Source: Bacteroidota bacterium
GTDB taxonomy: Bacteria; Bacteroidota; Bacteroidia; Flavobacteriales; Flavobacteriaceae
Assembly (NCBI GenBank): GCA_027619415.1
Contig: JAQCFO010000002.1
Span: 1 to 64,000 of the forward strand
DNA: 64,000 nt
Direction: 5' to 3'
Of the stretch, positions 55,333-63,820 are shown piece by piece (the first letter of the stretch is position 1; each line of letters opens with the position of its first letter). Under the pieces are notes generated by a model that was given only the letters and a program-made list of their open reading frames with translations, did not search any database and was not told where the DNA came from. Both the position numbers and the translations under genes were made by a program.

Positions 55333-55884
55333 TTAAACAGATAAGATTTCTTTTTCTTTTATCAAGTATATTTGATCTATTTTAGAAATAGATTTATCTG
55401 TCAGATCTTGAATGCTTTTCTCCGATAAAGATTTCTGATCTAAAGAAACTTCAGATTTTTTAATTTCATTATTTGCTTCCTTTCTAGAATTTCTAATACT
55501 AATTTTTGCATCTTCTATTTCAGTTTTTGCAATCTTAACAAGTTCACGTCTTCTTTCTTCTGTTAAAGGAGGGATAGTTATAATTATTGACTCGCCATTA
55601 TTCATGGGATTAAAACCTAAATTAGCTACCATTATAGCTTTTTCAATATCTAATAATTTATCTTTTTCCCATGGTTGAACGGAAATTGTTTGAGCATCAG
55701 GTGTGTTGATATTTGATATTTGGGATAAAGATGTTAAAGAGCCATAGTAGTCTAATTTGACACTAGCAAGCATTGAAGGACTTGCTTTTCCTGCTCGAAT
55801 ATTAAGCAATGCTTTTTCAAGATATTTTATGGAGCTATCCATAGATTCTTCACAAGCTTCAATAATAAATTCAATTTCTTCCAT
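55333..55884 (-). CDS. frr: Ribosome recycling factor
   Basis: This 183-residue factor, with EF-G, splits post-termination ribosomes. The three-helix bundle and beta/alpha domain are evident: LEKALLNIRAGKASPSMLAS near 20 and PPLTEERRRELVKIAK near 115. The ATG at 55884 is preferred over the in-frame TTG at 55890, which abuts the pyrH stop. It directly follows pyrH in the usual bacterial order. Confidence 0.96.
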   Translation of the reverse strand: MEEIEFIIEACEESMDSSIKYLEKALLNIRAGKASPSMLASVKLDYYGSLTSLSQISNINTPDAQTISVQPWEKDKLLDIEKAIMVANLGFNPMNNGESIIITIPPLTEERRRELVKIAKTEIEDAKISIRNSRKEANNEIKKSEVSLDQKSLSEKSIQDLTDKSISKIDQIYLIKEKEILSV

Positions 55885-55890
55885 AAGCAA

Positions 55891-56595
55891 CTATTTTACG
55901 ATTGTACCTATTTTTTCTCCAGAAATTATTTTTAATAGATTGCCCCCTTTGTTCATATTGAAAACAATAATAGGCAAATTATTTTCTTGACTTAAAGTGA
56001 AAGCAGTGCTATCCATTACTTTAAGATTTTTTCTTAAAACACTTTCAAATGAAATAGAATCATATTGAGTAGCATTTTTGTTTTTTTCAGGATCAGAATC
56101 ATAAACACCATCAACCCTAGTTCCTTTTAAAATCACATCGGCATTGATCTCTATAGCTCGTAAAACAGCTGCAGAGTCTGTTGTAAAAAATGGATTTCCT
56201 GTGCCCGCTCCAAATATCACAACTCTTTTTTTCTCTAAGTGCCTTACTGCTTTCCTTTTGATATAAGCTTCAGCCACTGCTTCTATTTTAATTGCAGTTT
56301 GTAGTCTGGTTGGTACGTTTTCTTCTTCTAGTGCACTTTGTAAAGCGAGACCGTTTATTACCGTAGCTAGCATACCCATATAGTCTGCTTGAACCCTATC
56401 CATTCCGTTACTTGCTGCAGAAACACCTCTAAAAATATTGCCACCACCAATTACAACAGCAATCTCAACTCCAAGGTTAGTAACTTTTTTGATCTCTTGA
56501 GCATATTGTGAAATTCTAATGGGATCAATCCCATATTGTCTTTCGCCTAATAAAGCTTCACCACTTAATTTTAAAAGAATTCTTTTATAAATCAT
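55891..56595 (-). CDS. pyrH: Uridylate kinase
   Basis: This 234-residue UMP kinase of the amino-acid-kinase fold makes UDP. Motifs are [10 protein letters not shown] (7-16), [22 protein letters not shown] and the Asp-rich [12 protein letters not shown]. It is located between tsf and frr, as in most bacteria, and its stop touches the frr start region. Confidence 0.97.
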   Translation of the reverse strand: MIYKRILLKLSGEALLGERQYGIDPIRISQYAQEIKKVTNLGVEIAVVIGGGNIFRGVSAASNGMDRVQADYMGMLATVINGLALQSALEEENVPTRLQTAIKIEAVAEAYIKRKAVRHLEKKRVVIFGAGTGNPFFTTDSAAVLRAIEINADVILKGTRVDGVYDSDPEKNKNATQYDSISFESVLRKNLKVMDSTAFTLSQENNLPIIVFNMNKGGNLLKIISGEKIGTIVK

Positions 56596-56671
56596 TTTAG
56601 GATTATTATTGTAAATATAATCAATGATTATTATAATATTAACAAGGCTTAAATAAACCTTTTAAAAAACT

Positions 56672-57496
56672 TTAAACTAAGCCGACTCTTCGAAAATGAG
56701 TTATTGTTAAATCTGAATCTATAGACTTAATATAAGAAGAAACACTTTGTTTGTTATCTTTAATATAATCTTGATTAACTAAGGTATTGTCCTTAAAAAA
56801 TTTTTTTAGTTTTCCTTTCGAGATATTATCCAACATAGCCTCTGGCTTACCTTCTTGTCTTAATTGCTCTTTAGCTATTTCAATTTCTTTGTCTATAGTT
56901 TTTTGATCAACACCATTTTCATCTAATGAAATAGGATTCATCGCGGCTACTTGCATTGCAACATTTTTTGCAGCTTCTTCTATTCCTTCAACAGATGAAG
57001 AAAACCCTACAATTGTAGCAATTTTATTTCCAGCATGAATATATTTTCCTACATAAGAGGCTGATATTTTTTCAAAACTACCTATAACTAACTTTTCACC
57101 AATAACTCCAGTTTGCTGAATTAGCTTGTCATTAACTGTCATAGAATCAATAGAAGAGTTTAAAAACTCATCCATGGTGTTATGATTAATGGCAAGTTCA
57201 GCTAATTCATTTGCTAATGAAATAAAACTTTCATTTTTAGCAACAAAATCAGTTTCACAGTTAAGAGAAATTATCACACCACTAGTCGAATCAGAGTTAA
57301 TTTTTGCAATTGCAGCTCCTTCAGATGATTCCCTATCAGCTCTTTTAGCTGCTACTTTTTGACCTTTTTTTCTTAATAATTCAATAGCTATTTCAGTATC
57401 TCCACTTGCTTCTACCAATGCATTCTTACAATCCATTATTCCGGCCCCAGATATTTTTCTGAGATTGTTTACTTCAGATGCAGTTATTTTACCCAT
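56672..57496 (-). CDS. tsf: Elongation factor Ts
   Basis: This 274-residue nucleotide-exchange factor acts on EF-Tu. The N-terminal UBA-like domain (VNNLRKISGAGIMDCKNALVEA-like, about 7-30) and the TDFVAKNESFISLANELA core segment are clear. It starts five bases after rpsB and is co-transcribed with it. Confidence 0.97.
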   Translation of the reverse strand: MGKITASEVNNLRKISGAGIMDCKNALVEASGDTEIAIELLRKKGQKVAAKRADRESSEGAAIAKINSDSTSGVIISLNCETDFVAKNESFISLANELAELAINHNTMDEFLNSSIDSMTVNDKLIQQTGVIGEKLVIGSFEKISASYVGKYIHAGNKIATIVGFSSSVEGIEEAAKNVAMQVAAMNPISLDENGVDQKTIDKEIEIAKEQLRQEGKPEAMLDNISKGKLKKFFKDNTLVNQDYIKDNKQSVSSYIKSIDSDLTITHFRRVGLV

Positions 57497-57501
57497 AATT
57501 A

Positions 57502-58374
57502 TTATTCTTCAGATTTCTTTGTAATTTTTTTTCTAACTCTTTTCTTTTTTTCATTAGAGTCACCTTTAACTTCTTCTTTTGAATCTTCTTTTGAATCTTC
57601 TTTTGAATCTTCTTTAACTTCAGAGACAGGATTATTCTTAGAAGATTCTTCTTTTTCTTTAATTAAATCAGCTTCATCTTTTTCTTTTTTTCTTTCTTCC
57701 AAACCATCTTTTATTGCACTAGAAACATAATTAAGAATTATATCGATAGACTTAGATGCATCATCGTTAGATGGAATTGCGAAGTCTACATCTTTTGGAT
57801 CACAATTGGTATCTACCATCGCAAAAATAGGAATATTTAATTTTTGAGCCTCTCTAATTGCAATATGTTCTCTTCTTATATCTACAATAAATAATGCTCC
57901 AGGAAGTCTAGTCATATCAGTAATTGACCCTAAGTTTTTTTCTAACTTAGCTCTTAATCTGTCAATTTGTAATTTCTCTCTTTTAGATAAGGCTTCAAAA
58001 GTTCCATCTTGCTTTGTTCTGTCAATTGCAGACATTTTCTTAACGGCCTTTCTGATAGTTATAAAGTTTGTTAGCATTCCTCCAGGCCATCTTTCTGTGA
58101 TGTAAGGCATATTCACCTCAGAAGCTGCCTTAGAAACAATCTCCTTGGCTTGTTTTTTAGTAGCAACAAATAAAATTTTTCTACCAGATGCAGCTATTTT
58201 GCTTAAAGCATCGGAAGATTCTTCTATTTTAGAAGCAGTTTTGTAAAGGTTAATAATGTGGATTCCATTTTTTTCCATATATATATACGGAGCCATGTTA
58301 GGATTCCACTTTCTTGTTAAGTGTCCGAAGTGAACACCAGCCTCTAGAAGAGGTTTAATTTGAATTTTTGTCAT
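57502..58374 (-). CDS. rpsB: Small ribosomal subunit protein S2 with a charged repeat tail
   Basis: This 290-residue S2 has a core at about residues 1-235 with KPLLEAGVHFGHLTRKWNPN, KKQAKEIVSKAA, WPGGMLTNF and REAQKLNIPIFAMVDTN. The last 55 residues are an extra low-complexity tail rich in Lys, Glu, Asp and Ser with repeated EDSK units, ending in a basic KKKRVRKKITKK block. Such tails are common in Bacteroidota S2. It leads rpsB-tsf-pyrH-frr and is preceded by a 144-base leader with overlapping hairpins. Confidence 0.95.
   Translation of the reverse strand: MTKIQIKPLLEAGVHFGHLTRKWNPNMAPYIYMEKNGIHIINLYKTASKIEESSDALSKIAASGRKILFVATKKQAKEIVSKAASEVNMPYITERWPGGMLTNFITIRKAVKKMSAIDRTKQDGTFEALSKREKLQIDRLRAKLEKNLGSITDMTRLPGALFIVDIRREHIAIREAQKLNIPIFAMVDTNCDPKDVDFAIPSNDDASKSIDIILNYVSSAIKDGLEERKKEKDEADLIKEKEESSKNNPVSEVKEDSKEDSKEDSKEEVKGDSNEKKKRVRKKITKKSEE
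57574..57609. repeat. three perfect 12-bp tandem repeats inside rpsB
   Basis: TTCTTTTGAATC is repeated three times without mismatch; on the coding strand it encodes the (K)EDS unit of the S2 tail. Being in phase with codons, a change in copy number would only lengthen or shorten the tail. Confidence 0.95.
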
Positions 58375-58441
58375 TTTTTTTAGTTTACGTTCCGTATGAT
58401 TAGCAATAAATATTTATTATTTATTTAGATGCTAAACTAAC

Positions 58442-58461
58442 TTTCGCTATTTGCGAAATAG
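58442..58461 (-). promoter_or_regulatory. rpsB leader: two overlapping, mutually exclusive hairpins
   Basis: In the 144-base gap before rpsB, TTTCGC (58442-58447) pairs with GCGAAA (58453-58458), while CTATTT (58447-58452) pairs with AAATAG (58456-58461). The two stems share bases, so only one can form at a time. This is a possible autogenous control element for S2, but the stems are only six base pairs. Confidence 0.35.
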
Positions 58462-58518
58462 GACAACAGGTTAATTTCAATATTTATATGAACTTTATTC
58501 TAATTATCAAATTCGCTA

Positions 58519-58905
58519 TTAACGTTTTGAAAATTGGAATTTCTTTCTTGCTTTTTTCTGTCCGAATTTTTTTCTTTCAACCATTCTAGGATCTCGCGTC
58601 ATTAGACCTTCTTTTTTTAATAAAGGACGATATTCTTCATCAATTTCACAAAGAGCTCTTGAAATTGCCAATCTAATGGATTCAGCTTGACCATTTGTTC
58701 CGCCACCATATACATTCACCTTAATGTCATAACTTGATAATGTTTCGGTTAATGTAAAAGGTTGATTTATTTTATATTGTAAAATTGCAGTTGGGAAGTA
58801 TTCTTCCAGAGATTTTCCATTAATTGTGTAAGCTCCTTTTCCTTTAGATAAATATAATCTTGCAACAGATTTTTTTCTTCTTCCGATTTTGTGAATTACT
58901 TCCAT
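58519..58905 (-). CDS. rpsI: Small ribosomal subunit protein S9
   Basis: This 128-residue protein ends in a basic tail (RKKFGQKKARKKFQFSKR), which reaches the P-site tRNA. Conserved motifs are GRRKKSVARLYL and GGGTNGQAESIRLAISRAL. It follows rplM by three bases, the normal rplM-rpsI pair. Confidence 0.98.
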   Translation of the reverse strand: MEVIHKIGRRKKSVARLYLSKGKGAYTINGKSLEEYFPTAILQYKINQPFTLTETLSSYDIKVNVYGGGTNGQAESIRLAISRALCEIDEEYRPLLKKEGLMTRDPRMVERKKFGQKKARKKFQFSKR

Positions 58906-58908
58906 AGA

Positions 58909-59364
58909 TTATTTTAAATCATTTAAATTAATTAAAACAGGATTTTGACCTTCATGTTTATGATTTTCTCCAACAAAAACTTTTAAATTTCTAAATAGAA
59001 CTGCACCTAATTTGTTTTTCGGCAGCATACCCTTAACAGATTTTTCAACTAACCTTGCAGGATCTTTAGCGAATAATTCTTTTGCAGTTAAAGATCTTTG
59101 TCCACCTGGATAACCAGTGTGTCTTATATATTCTTTTTGATCCCATTTATTTCCTGATAAAATTATTTTTTCAGAATTTATGATTATTACGTTGTCTCCA
59201 CAATCAACGTGAGGGGTAAAGTCTGTTTTGTACTTTCCTCTTATTAGCTTAGCAACTTTTGAACACATTCTACCAAGAGTCTGTCCGCTAGCATCTACAA
59301 TGACCCAGTTTTTATTAACTGTAGCCTTATTTGCAGATATTGTTTTGTATGTTAATGAATCCAA
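58909..59364 (-). CDS. rplM: Large ribosomal subunit protein L13
   Basis: This 151-residue 50S protein shows VIVDASGQTLGRMCSKVAKL-type N-terminal sequence, GDNVIIINSEKI, RHTGYPGGQRS and VKGMLPKNKLG. It has a canonical promoter upstream (59414-59444) and starts the ribosomal series. Confidence 0.98.
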   Translation of the reverse strand: MDSLTYKTISANKATVNKNWVIVDASGQTLGRMCSKVAKLIRGKYKTDFTPHVDCGDNVIIINSEKIILSGNKWDQKEYIRHTGYPGGQRSLTAKELFAKDPARLVEKSVKGMLPKNKLGAVLFRNLKVFVGENHKHEGQNPVLINLNDLK

Positions 59365-59413
59365 AATATTTTTTTTCTTAGAGAAAGATAATTCTATCCC
59401 TTTTATTGGCCAG

Positions 59414-59444
59414 CAAATCTACAACAATAAATGAAATCTGCAAA
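59414..59444 (-). promoter_or_regulatory. promoter of rplM-rpsI
   Basis: Minus strand: TTTG (59444-59441), 19 bases, then TAGATTTG (59421-59414), a full match to the -33/-7 consensus of Bacteroidota with the expected spacing. The ATG lies about 50 bases downstream. Confidence 0.7.
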
Positions 59445-59464
59445 TGCTAAAATAAATAAAATAA

Positions 59465-62203
59465 TTAGTGTGCTTCAAACCAGTTTTCTCCAATTCCAGC
59501 ATCAACTACTAGTGGAACTTTTAATGCAAAGGCATTTTCCATTTCATATTTAACTATTTTTTTCATTTCATCTAATTCAGATTTATGAATTTCAAAGATT
59601 AATTCATCGTGTACTTGAACAAGCATTTTAGATTTTAATTTAGAATTGGTAATGATTTTTTGAATGTTAATCATAGCTATCTTTATAATGTCTGCGGCAC
59701 TTCCCTGTACTGGAGCATTAACGGCATTTCTTTCTGCAGCACCCCTTACGATTGGATTTCTAGAATTAATGTCTTTTAAATACCTTTTTCTTCCAAGAAG
59801 AGTTTCTACATAACCATTTTCTCTAGCAAAATTGATTTGATTAGATATGTAGCTTTTAAGCTGAGGGTATGCGTTAAAGTAGGATTCAATTAATTCTTTT
59901 GACTCTAAACGACTAAGAGAGGTTTGATTACTTAACCCAAAAGCTGAAACGCCATATATAATTCCAAAATTTACAGTTTTAGCATTACTTCTTTGTTCAC
60001 TTGTCACGCTAGAAATATCTATATTAAATACTTTTGAAGCAGTAGAGCTGTGAATATCTTCGTTGTTTTTAAAAGCAGAAATCATATTAGGGTCCTCGCT
60101 TAAAGATGCAATTACTCTAAGTTCAATTTGAGAATAATCAGCAGAAAGCATTACGTAATTTGAATTTTCACAAATAAAAGCTTTTCTAATTAATCGGCCT
60201 CTTTTACTTCTAATGGGAATGTTTTGAAGGTTCGGGTTATTGCTGCTTAACCTTCCTGTGGCAGCCACCGCTTGATTAAACACAGCATGAATTCTATTAG
60301 AAATCGGACTGATTTGTTTAGGTAGTGCATCTACATAAGTGTTAATTAATTTTTGTAAAGACCTCCATTCTAAAACTTCTTTCACAACCTGATGATCTTT
60401 CGCAAGTTTGGATAGCACTTCTTCTGAAGTAGAATATTGACCAGATTTAGTTTTTTTTGGAGAGTCTACTATTTTAAGCCTGTCAAAAAGGACTTCACCT
60501 AACTGCTTAGGAGATGATAGGTTGAAATGGAATTCTGTTAAATTAAAAATTCTTTCTGCAATTAGCTTAAGGTCATTATGAAAATTATTGGAAAGATCTT
60601 TTAAAAAACTTGAACTAACTTTTATTCCATTAATTTCCATTATTGAAAGAACCATCAACAAGGGCATCTCAATTTTTTCAAAAAGACTTAATAGACTTCC
60701 TTTTTTTAAATCAGTAATCAAAAATTTTTTAAGCTGAAAAGATAAATCACTTTTTTCCATTCCTATATTAATTTCATGATCTAAATTTGAGTTTAAATCA
60801 TTAATCACTTTATAGTTAAGGTAGTTTTTGCAAAGTATATTAAAATCATGCCCTATATCTGGGTTAATTAGATAGTGTGCAATTTTAGTATCAAAACAAG
60901 GCCCTTCAGTAATAATTTCATATCCATTAAGAGTTTTAAGCTGATTTTTTAAATCATATCCAATTTTGGTTATGTTATTGTTTTGAAAAATAGATTTTAT
61001 CCTTGCTAAAGATTTTTGATCATTTTCAAGAATTGTAATGAAATAACTTTTTTTTGATTGCCAAGAGAAGCATATACCAAAAGAATGATTTTCGATATTA
61101 GTATTTAAAACATTAAAAGAAATTTCTGACTGCTTATCTATTTTATCAAACAGTAATTTTCTGCTTAATTCAGTTTTAATTTGTTGATAAAAATGATTTG
61201 AATTAGCTAAATCTGTAAAACTGTTTGACGAATCAATACTTATTTCACCTGGAGAATTAAATAGGTCATATTGTATTTCTTCATTATTAGAATTGACTTT
61301 TATTTCAATTTCTTTTTCGTTCTGAAAAATTTTAAAAAAATTCTCTTTCATTCTTAAAAATTCAAGCTCATCAAATATTTCTTTAATTTTCTCTGAGTTA
61401 GGTTCTTCAAGCTTGAAATTCTTAAATTCATATTCAATAGGGACATCTAAAATTATTGTAGCTAATTTTTTGGAAAGAATACCTTTGTCTATATTTTGTT
61501 CAATTTTTTCCTTTAACTTTCCCTTGATTTGATGAGTATTAGCTAAAAGATTTTCCATTGTTCCATATTCTGCAATGAATTTCTTAGCCGTTTTTTCTCC
61601 GACACCAGGTAAACCAGGTATGTTATCTACTGAATCTCCCATCATTCCTAGAAAATCTATTACCTGCAATGGATCTGATACTTCAAACTTTTCTTGAACT
61701 TCTTTTACTCCCCATATTTCAATCCCATTACCCATTCTTGCAGGTTTATACATAAAAATATTTTCTGAGACTAATTGAGCAAAATCTTTATCAGGAGTGA
61801 CCATAAAAACTTCATAATTATTCTTTTCGGCTTCTTTAGCAACCGTTCCAATAATATCATCCGCTTCATACCCATTTTTAATTAAAATAGGGATATGCAT
61901 AGCATTTAAAATGGCATGAATATATGGGACAGCAATTATAATAGGGTCAGGTGTTTCGTTTCTGGTTGCTTTATAATCTGAAAAAATTTCTAGACGATCG
62001 CTTGAGCCTCCCTTGTCAAAAGCTACAGCTAAATGGTCCGGCTTTTCTCTTTTTATTAAGTCTAACAAAGAGTTCATAAAACCCATAATGGCACTAGTAT
62101 CCATGCCTTTTGAGTTGATTCTTGGGTTTTTTATAAACGCATAGTAGCCTCTAAAAATTAAAGCATAAGCATCTATTAAAAATAATTTCTTTTTTGTTTG
62201 CAT
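59465..62203 (-). CDS. polA: DNA polymerase I with decayed proofreading domain
   Basis: This 912-residue replication/repair polymerase has an intact 5'-nuclease domain (about 1-290; IDAYALIFRGYYAF, GYEADDIIG, TPDKDFAQL, GMMGDSVDNIPG). The polymerase domain (about 500-912) is also intact, with motif A ADYSQIELRVIAS (688-700) and motif C VHDEL (864-868). The middle domain is present but its exonuclease residues are lost. Motif I reads ISFNVLNT at 361-368 where DxE is expected, motif II reads YDLKNQLKT, and motif III HDFNIL has Asn for the last Asp. It should therefore lack 3'-5' proofreading. It is divergent from the phosphoesterase gene. Confidence 0.95.
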   Translation of the reverse strand: MQTKKKLFLIDAYALIFRGYYAFIKNPRINSKGMDTSAIMGFMNSLLDLIKREKPDHLAVAFDKGGSSDRLEIFSDYKATRNETPDPIIIAVPYIHAILNAMHIPILIKNGYEADDIIGTVAKEAEKNNYEVFMVTPDKDFAQLVSENIFMYKPARMGNGIEIWGVKEVQEKFEVSDPLQVIDFLGMMGDSVDNIPGLPGVGEKTAKKFIAEYGTMENLLANTHQIKGKLKEKIEQNIDKGILSKKLATIILDVPIEYEFKNFKLEEPNSEKIKEIFDELEFLRMKENFFKIFQNEKEIEIKVNSNNEEIQYDLFNSPGEISIDSSNSFTDLANSNHFYQQIKTELSRKLLFDKIDKQSEISFNVLNTNIENHSFGICFSWQSKKSYFITILENDQKSLARIKSIFQNNNITKIGYDLKNQLKTLNGYEIITEGPCFDTKIAHYLINPDIGHDFNILCKNYLNYKVINDLNSNLDHEINIGMEKSDLSFQLKKFLITDLKKGSLLSLFEKIEMPLLMVLSIMEINGIKVSSSFLKDLSNNFHNDLKLIAERIFNLTEFHFNLSSPKQLGEVLFDRLKIVDSPKKTKSGQYSTSEEVLSKLAKDHQVVKEVLEWRSLQKLINTYVDALPKQISPISNRIHAVFNQAVAATGRLSSNNPNLQNIPIRSKRGRLIRKAFICENSNYVMLSADYSQIELRVIASLSEDPNMISAFKNNEDIHSSTASKVFNIDISSVTSEQRSNAKTVNFGIIYGVSAFGLSNQTSLSRLESKELIESYFNAYPQLKSYISNQINFARENGYVETLLGRKRYLKDINSRNPIVRGAAERNAVNAPVQGSAADIIKIAMINIQKIITNSKLKSKMLVQVHDELIFEIHKSELDEMKKIVKYEMENAFALKVPLVVDAGIGENWFEAH

Positions 62204-62245
62204 TTATATTTTTTACATTGGAGGGCTAATTTAAAAAATATAGCT

Positions 62246-63487
62246 TTGAGATGGACATTTCTTGTTATTGTATTGTTATTAATTGAAATATACGCATTTC
62301 AAGCTTTTAAAACTGCTTTTAAAAACAACTGGACCTTAAAAGCTTATTTTATAACTAATGCTTTAATAATATTTAATTTAATCTTTAGACTCATAGTAAT
62401 CAATAAAAATTCTTTAAGCTTTTCAGATGTTTTTTATAATTACCTTTCTATACCATTTGCTTTTTTCTTAATCCTACTTGTATTTAAATTAATTATTATT
62501 TCATTTTTGTTTATTGAAGATTTTACAAGAATTATACATTCTATTTATAATTTTTTTATTAAATCAAACGAGTCAAATAAATTTTTTATTCAAAGAAGAA
62601 ATTTTGTTAGTAAAATTGCTCTAATTATAGCTGCGTTGCCTATTCCTTTTGTTATTCACGGTATTTATAAGGGAAGACATAACTATAGGGTTTTGAAATA
62701 TGAATTAGAATTTGATGATTTACCAGAAGAATTTGACGGCTATAAGCTTACGCACATTTCAGATATTCACTCAGGAAGTCTTGAAAAAATCAATAAAGTA
62801 GAGTACGCAGTTGACTTAATTAATAAAGAAAATTCAGATTTAGTTCTTTTTACTGGAGATTTTGTGAATAATAAAGCAAATGAATTAATTAAATGGATGA
62901 AAATTTTCTCTAAAATTAAAGCTAAGGACGGAAAGTATTCTGTATTAGGAAATCACGACTATGGGGATTATGTTAATTGGAAGTCAGATCAAGATAAAAA
63001 AGATAATTTCACTAATCTTTTAAATTTTCAAAAAGAAATGGGGTTTAATTTATTATTAAATGAAAACAAAAAAATACAATCTAATAATCAACATATTTAT
63101 TTGGTTGGTGTTGAAAATTGGGGAAAAGGAGGATTTAAGAAAAGTGGAGATATCGACAAGGCATGTGTAGGTTTAAATGATAAGGATTTTAAAATTGTTA
63201 TGAGTCACGATCCTTCTCATTGGGAGAAAGTATTAGTAAATCACAACACTCACTTTAATTTGACTTTAAGTGGACACACTCACGGCATGCAATTTGGAAT
63301 TGAAATACCAGGATGGATAAAATGGAGCCCTGTTAAATGGGTTTATAAATATTGGGCGGGGATGTATTTTGAGAAAATGCAGTATCTAAATGTAAATAGA
63401 GGATTTGGAGTTTTAGGCTTCCCGGGAAGGGTTGGAGTGTGGCCAGAAATATCTGTTATAACACTTAAAAAAACTTATATTTCTTAA
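62246..63487 (+). CDS. Membrane-anchored metallophosphoesterase
   Basis: The product has about 413 residues from the TTG at 62246, giving the family start RWTFLVIVLLLIEIYAFQA; the frame opens 16 codons earlier, overlapping polA. Four hydrophobic helices (about 5-150) precede a calcineurin-like domain with all metal motifs: LTHISDIHSGS, LFTGDFVNN, VLGNHDYGDY, VMSHDPSHW and LSGHTHGMQ. It resembles YkuE/YaeI-type enzymes that act on lipid-linked phosphates such as UDP-diacylglucosamine. The exact substrate is unknown. Confidence 0.9.
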   Translation: MRWTFLVIVLLLIEIYAFQAFKTAFKNNWTLKAYFITNALIIFNLIFRLIVINKNSLSFSDVFYNYLSIPFAFFLILLVFKLIIISFLFIEDFTRIIHSIYNFFIKSNESNKFFIQRRNFVSKIALIIAALPIPFVIHGIYKGRHNYRVLKYELEFDDLPEEFDGYKLTHISDIHSGSLEKINKVEYAVDLINKENSDLVLFTGDFVNNKANELIKWMKIFSKIKAKDGKYSVLGNHDYGDYVNWKSDQDKKDNFTNLLNFQKEMGFNLLLNENKKIQSNNQHIYLVGVENWGKGGFKKSGDIDKACVGLNDKDFKIVMSHDPSHWEKVLVNHNTHFNLTLSGHTHGMQFGIEIPGWIKWSPVKWVYKYWAGMYFEKMQYLNVNRGFGVLGFPGRVGVWPEISVITLKKTYIS

Positions 63488-63523
63488 AATGACTACTTTA
63501 GCATTAATTATAATCCTTGTCAT

Positions 63524-63820
63524 ATGTCAAAATTTGGTGAGCTCATCAATTTAGAAATTCCCATTTTATTAGATTTTTATGGTGATTGGGATGATTCTTC
63601 TAGCGCTATGCACCCTGTTTTAAGAGATGTTGCTGCTGCTATTGGAGATAAAGGGAAAGTAATAAAAATAAATGTTGATAAGAATAATGAATTAAAAGAG
63701 GCGTTAAGAGTCAAAGGGCTTCCAACTTTAATGATATATAAAGGAGGAAAAATGGTTTGGAGACAAAGCGGAGAGCAAGATGCTAATACTCTAATAAACC
63801 TTATTAATGACTTTATTTAA
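63524..63820 (+). CDS. Thioredoxin-fold protein without catalytic cysteines
   Basis: This 98-residue protein has the complete thioredoxin fold: LLDFYGDW strand, KVIKINVDKNNELKEALRVK and the cis-proline loop GLPTLMIY. In place of WCGPC it has WDDSSS, and no Cys is present anywhere. It cannot act as a dithiol oxidoreductase; a binding or chaperone role is likely. Similar Cys-less relatives occur in flavobacteria. It follows the phosphoesterase by 36 bases and its end overlaps the convergent gene by eight bases. Confidence 0.88.
   Translation: MSKFGELINLEIPILLDFYGDWDDSSSAMHPVLRDVAAAIGDKGKVIKINVDKNNELKEALRVKGLPTLMIYKGGKMVWRQSGEQDANTLINLINDFI

Noticed and set aside
57574-57609. Short repeats in rpsB considered as CRISPR or mobile repeat
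   Set aside because: They are 12-bp, in-frame, without spacers and inside a conserved gene.
59465-62203. polA considered a pseudogene because of missing exonuclease residues
   Set aside because: The reading frame is full length and both other active sites are intact.
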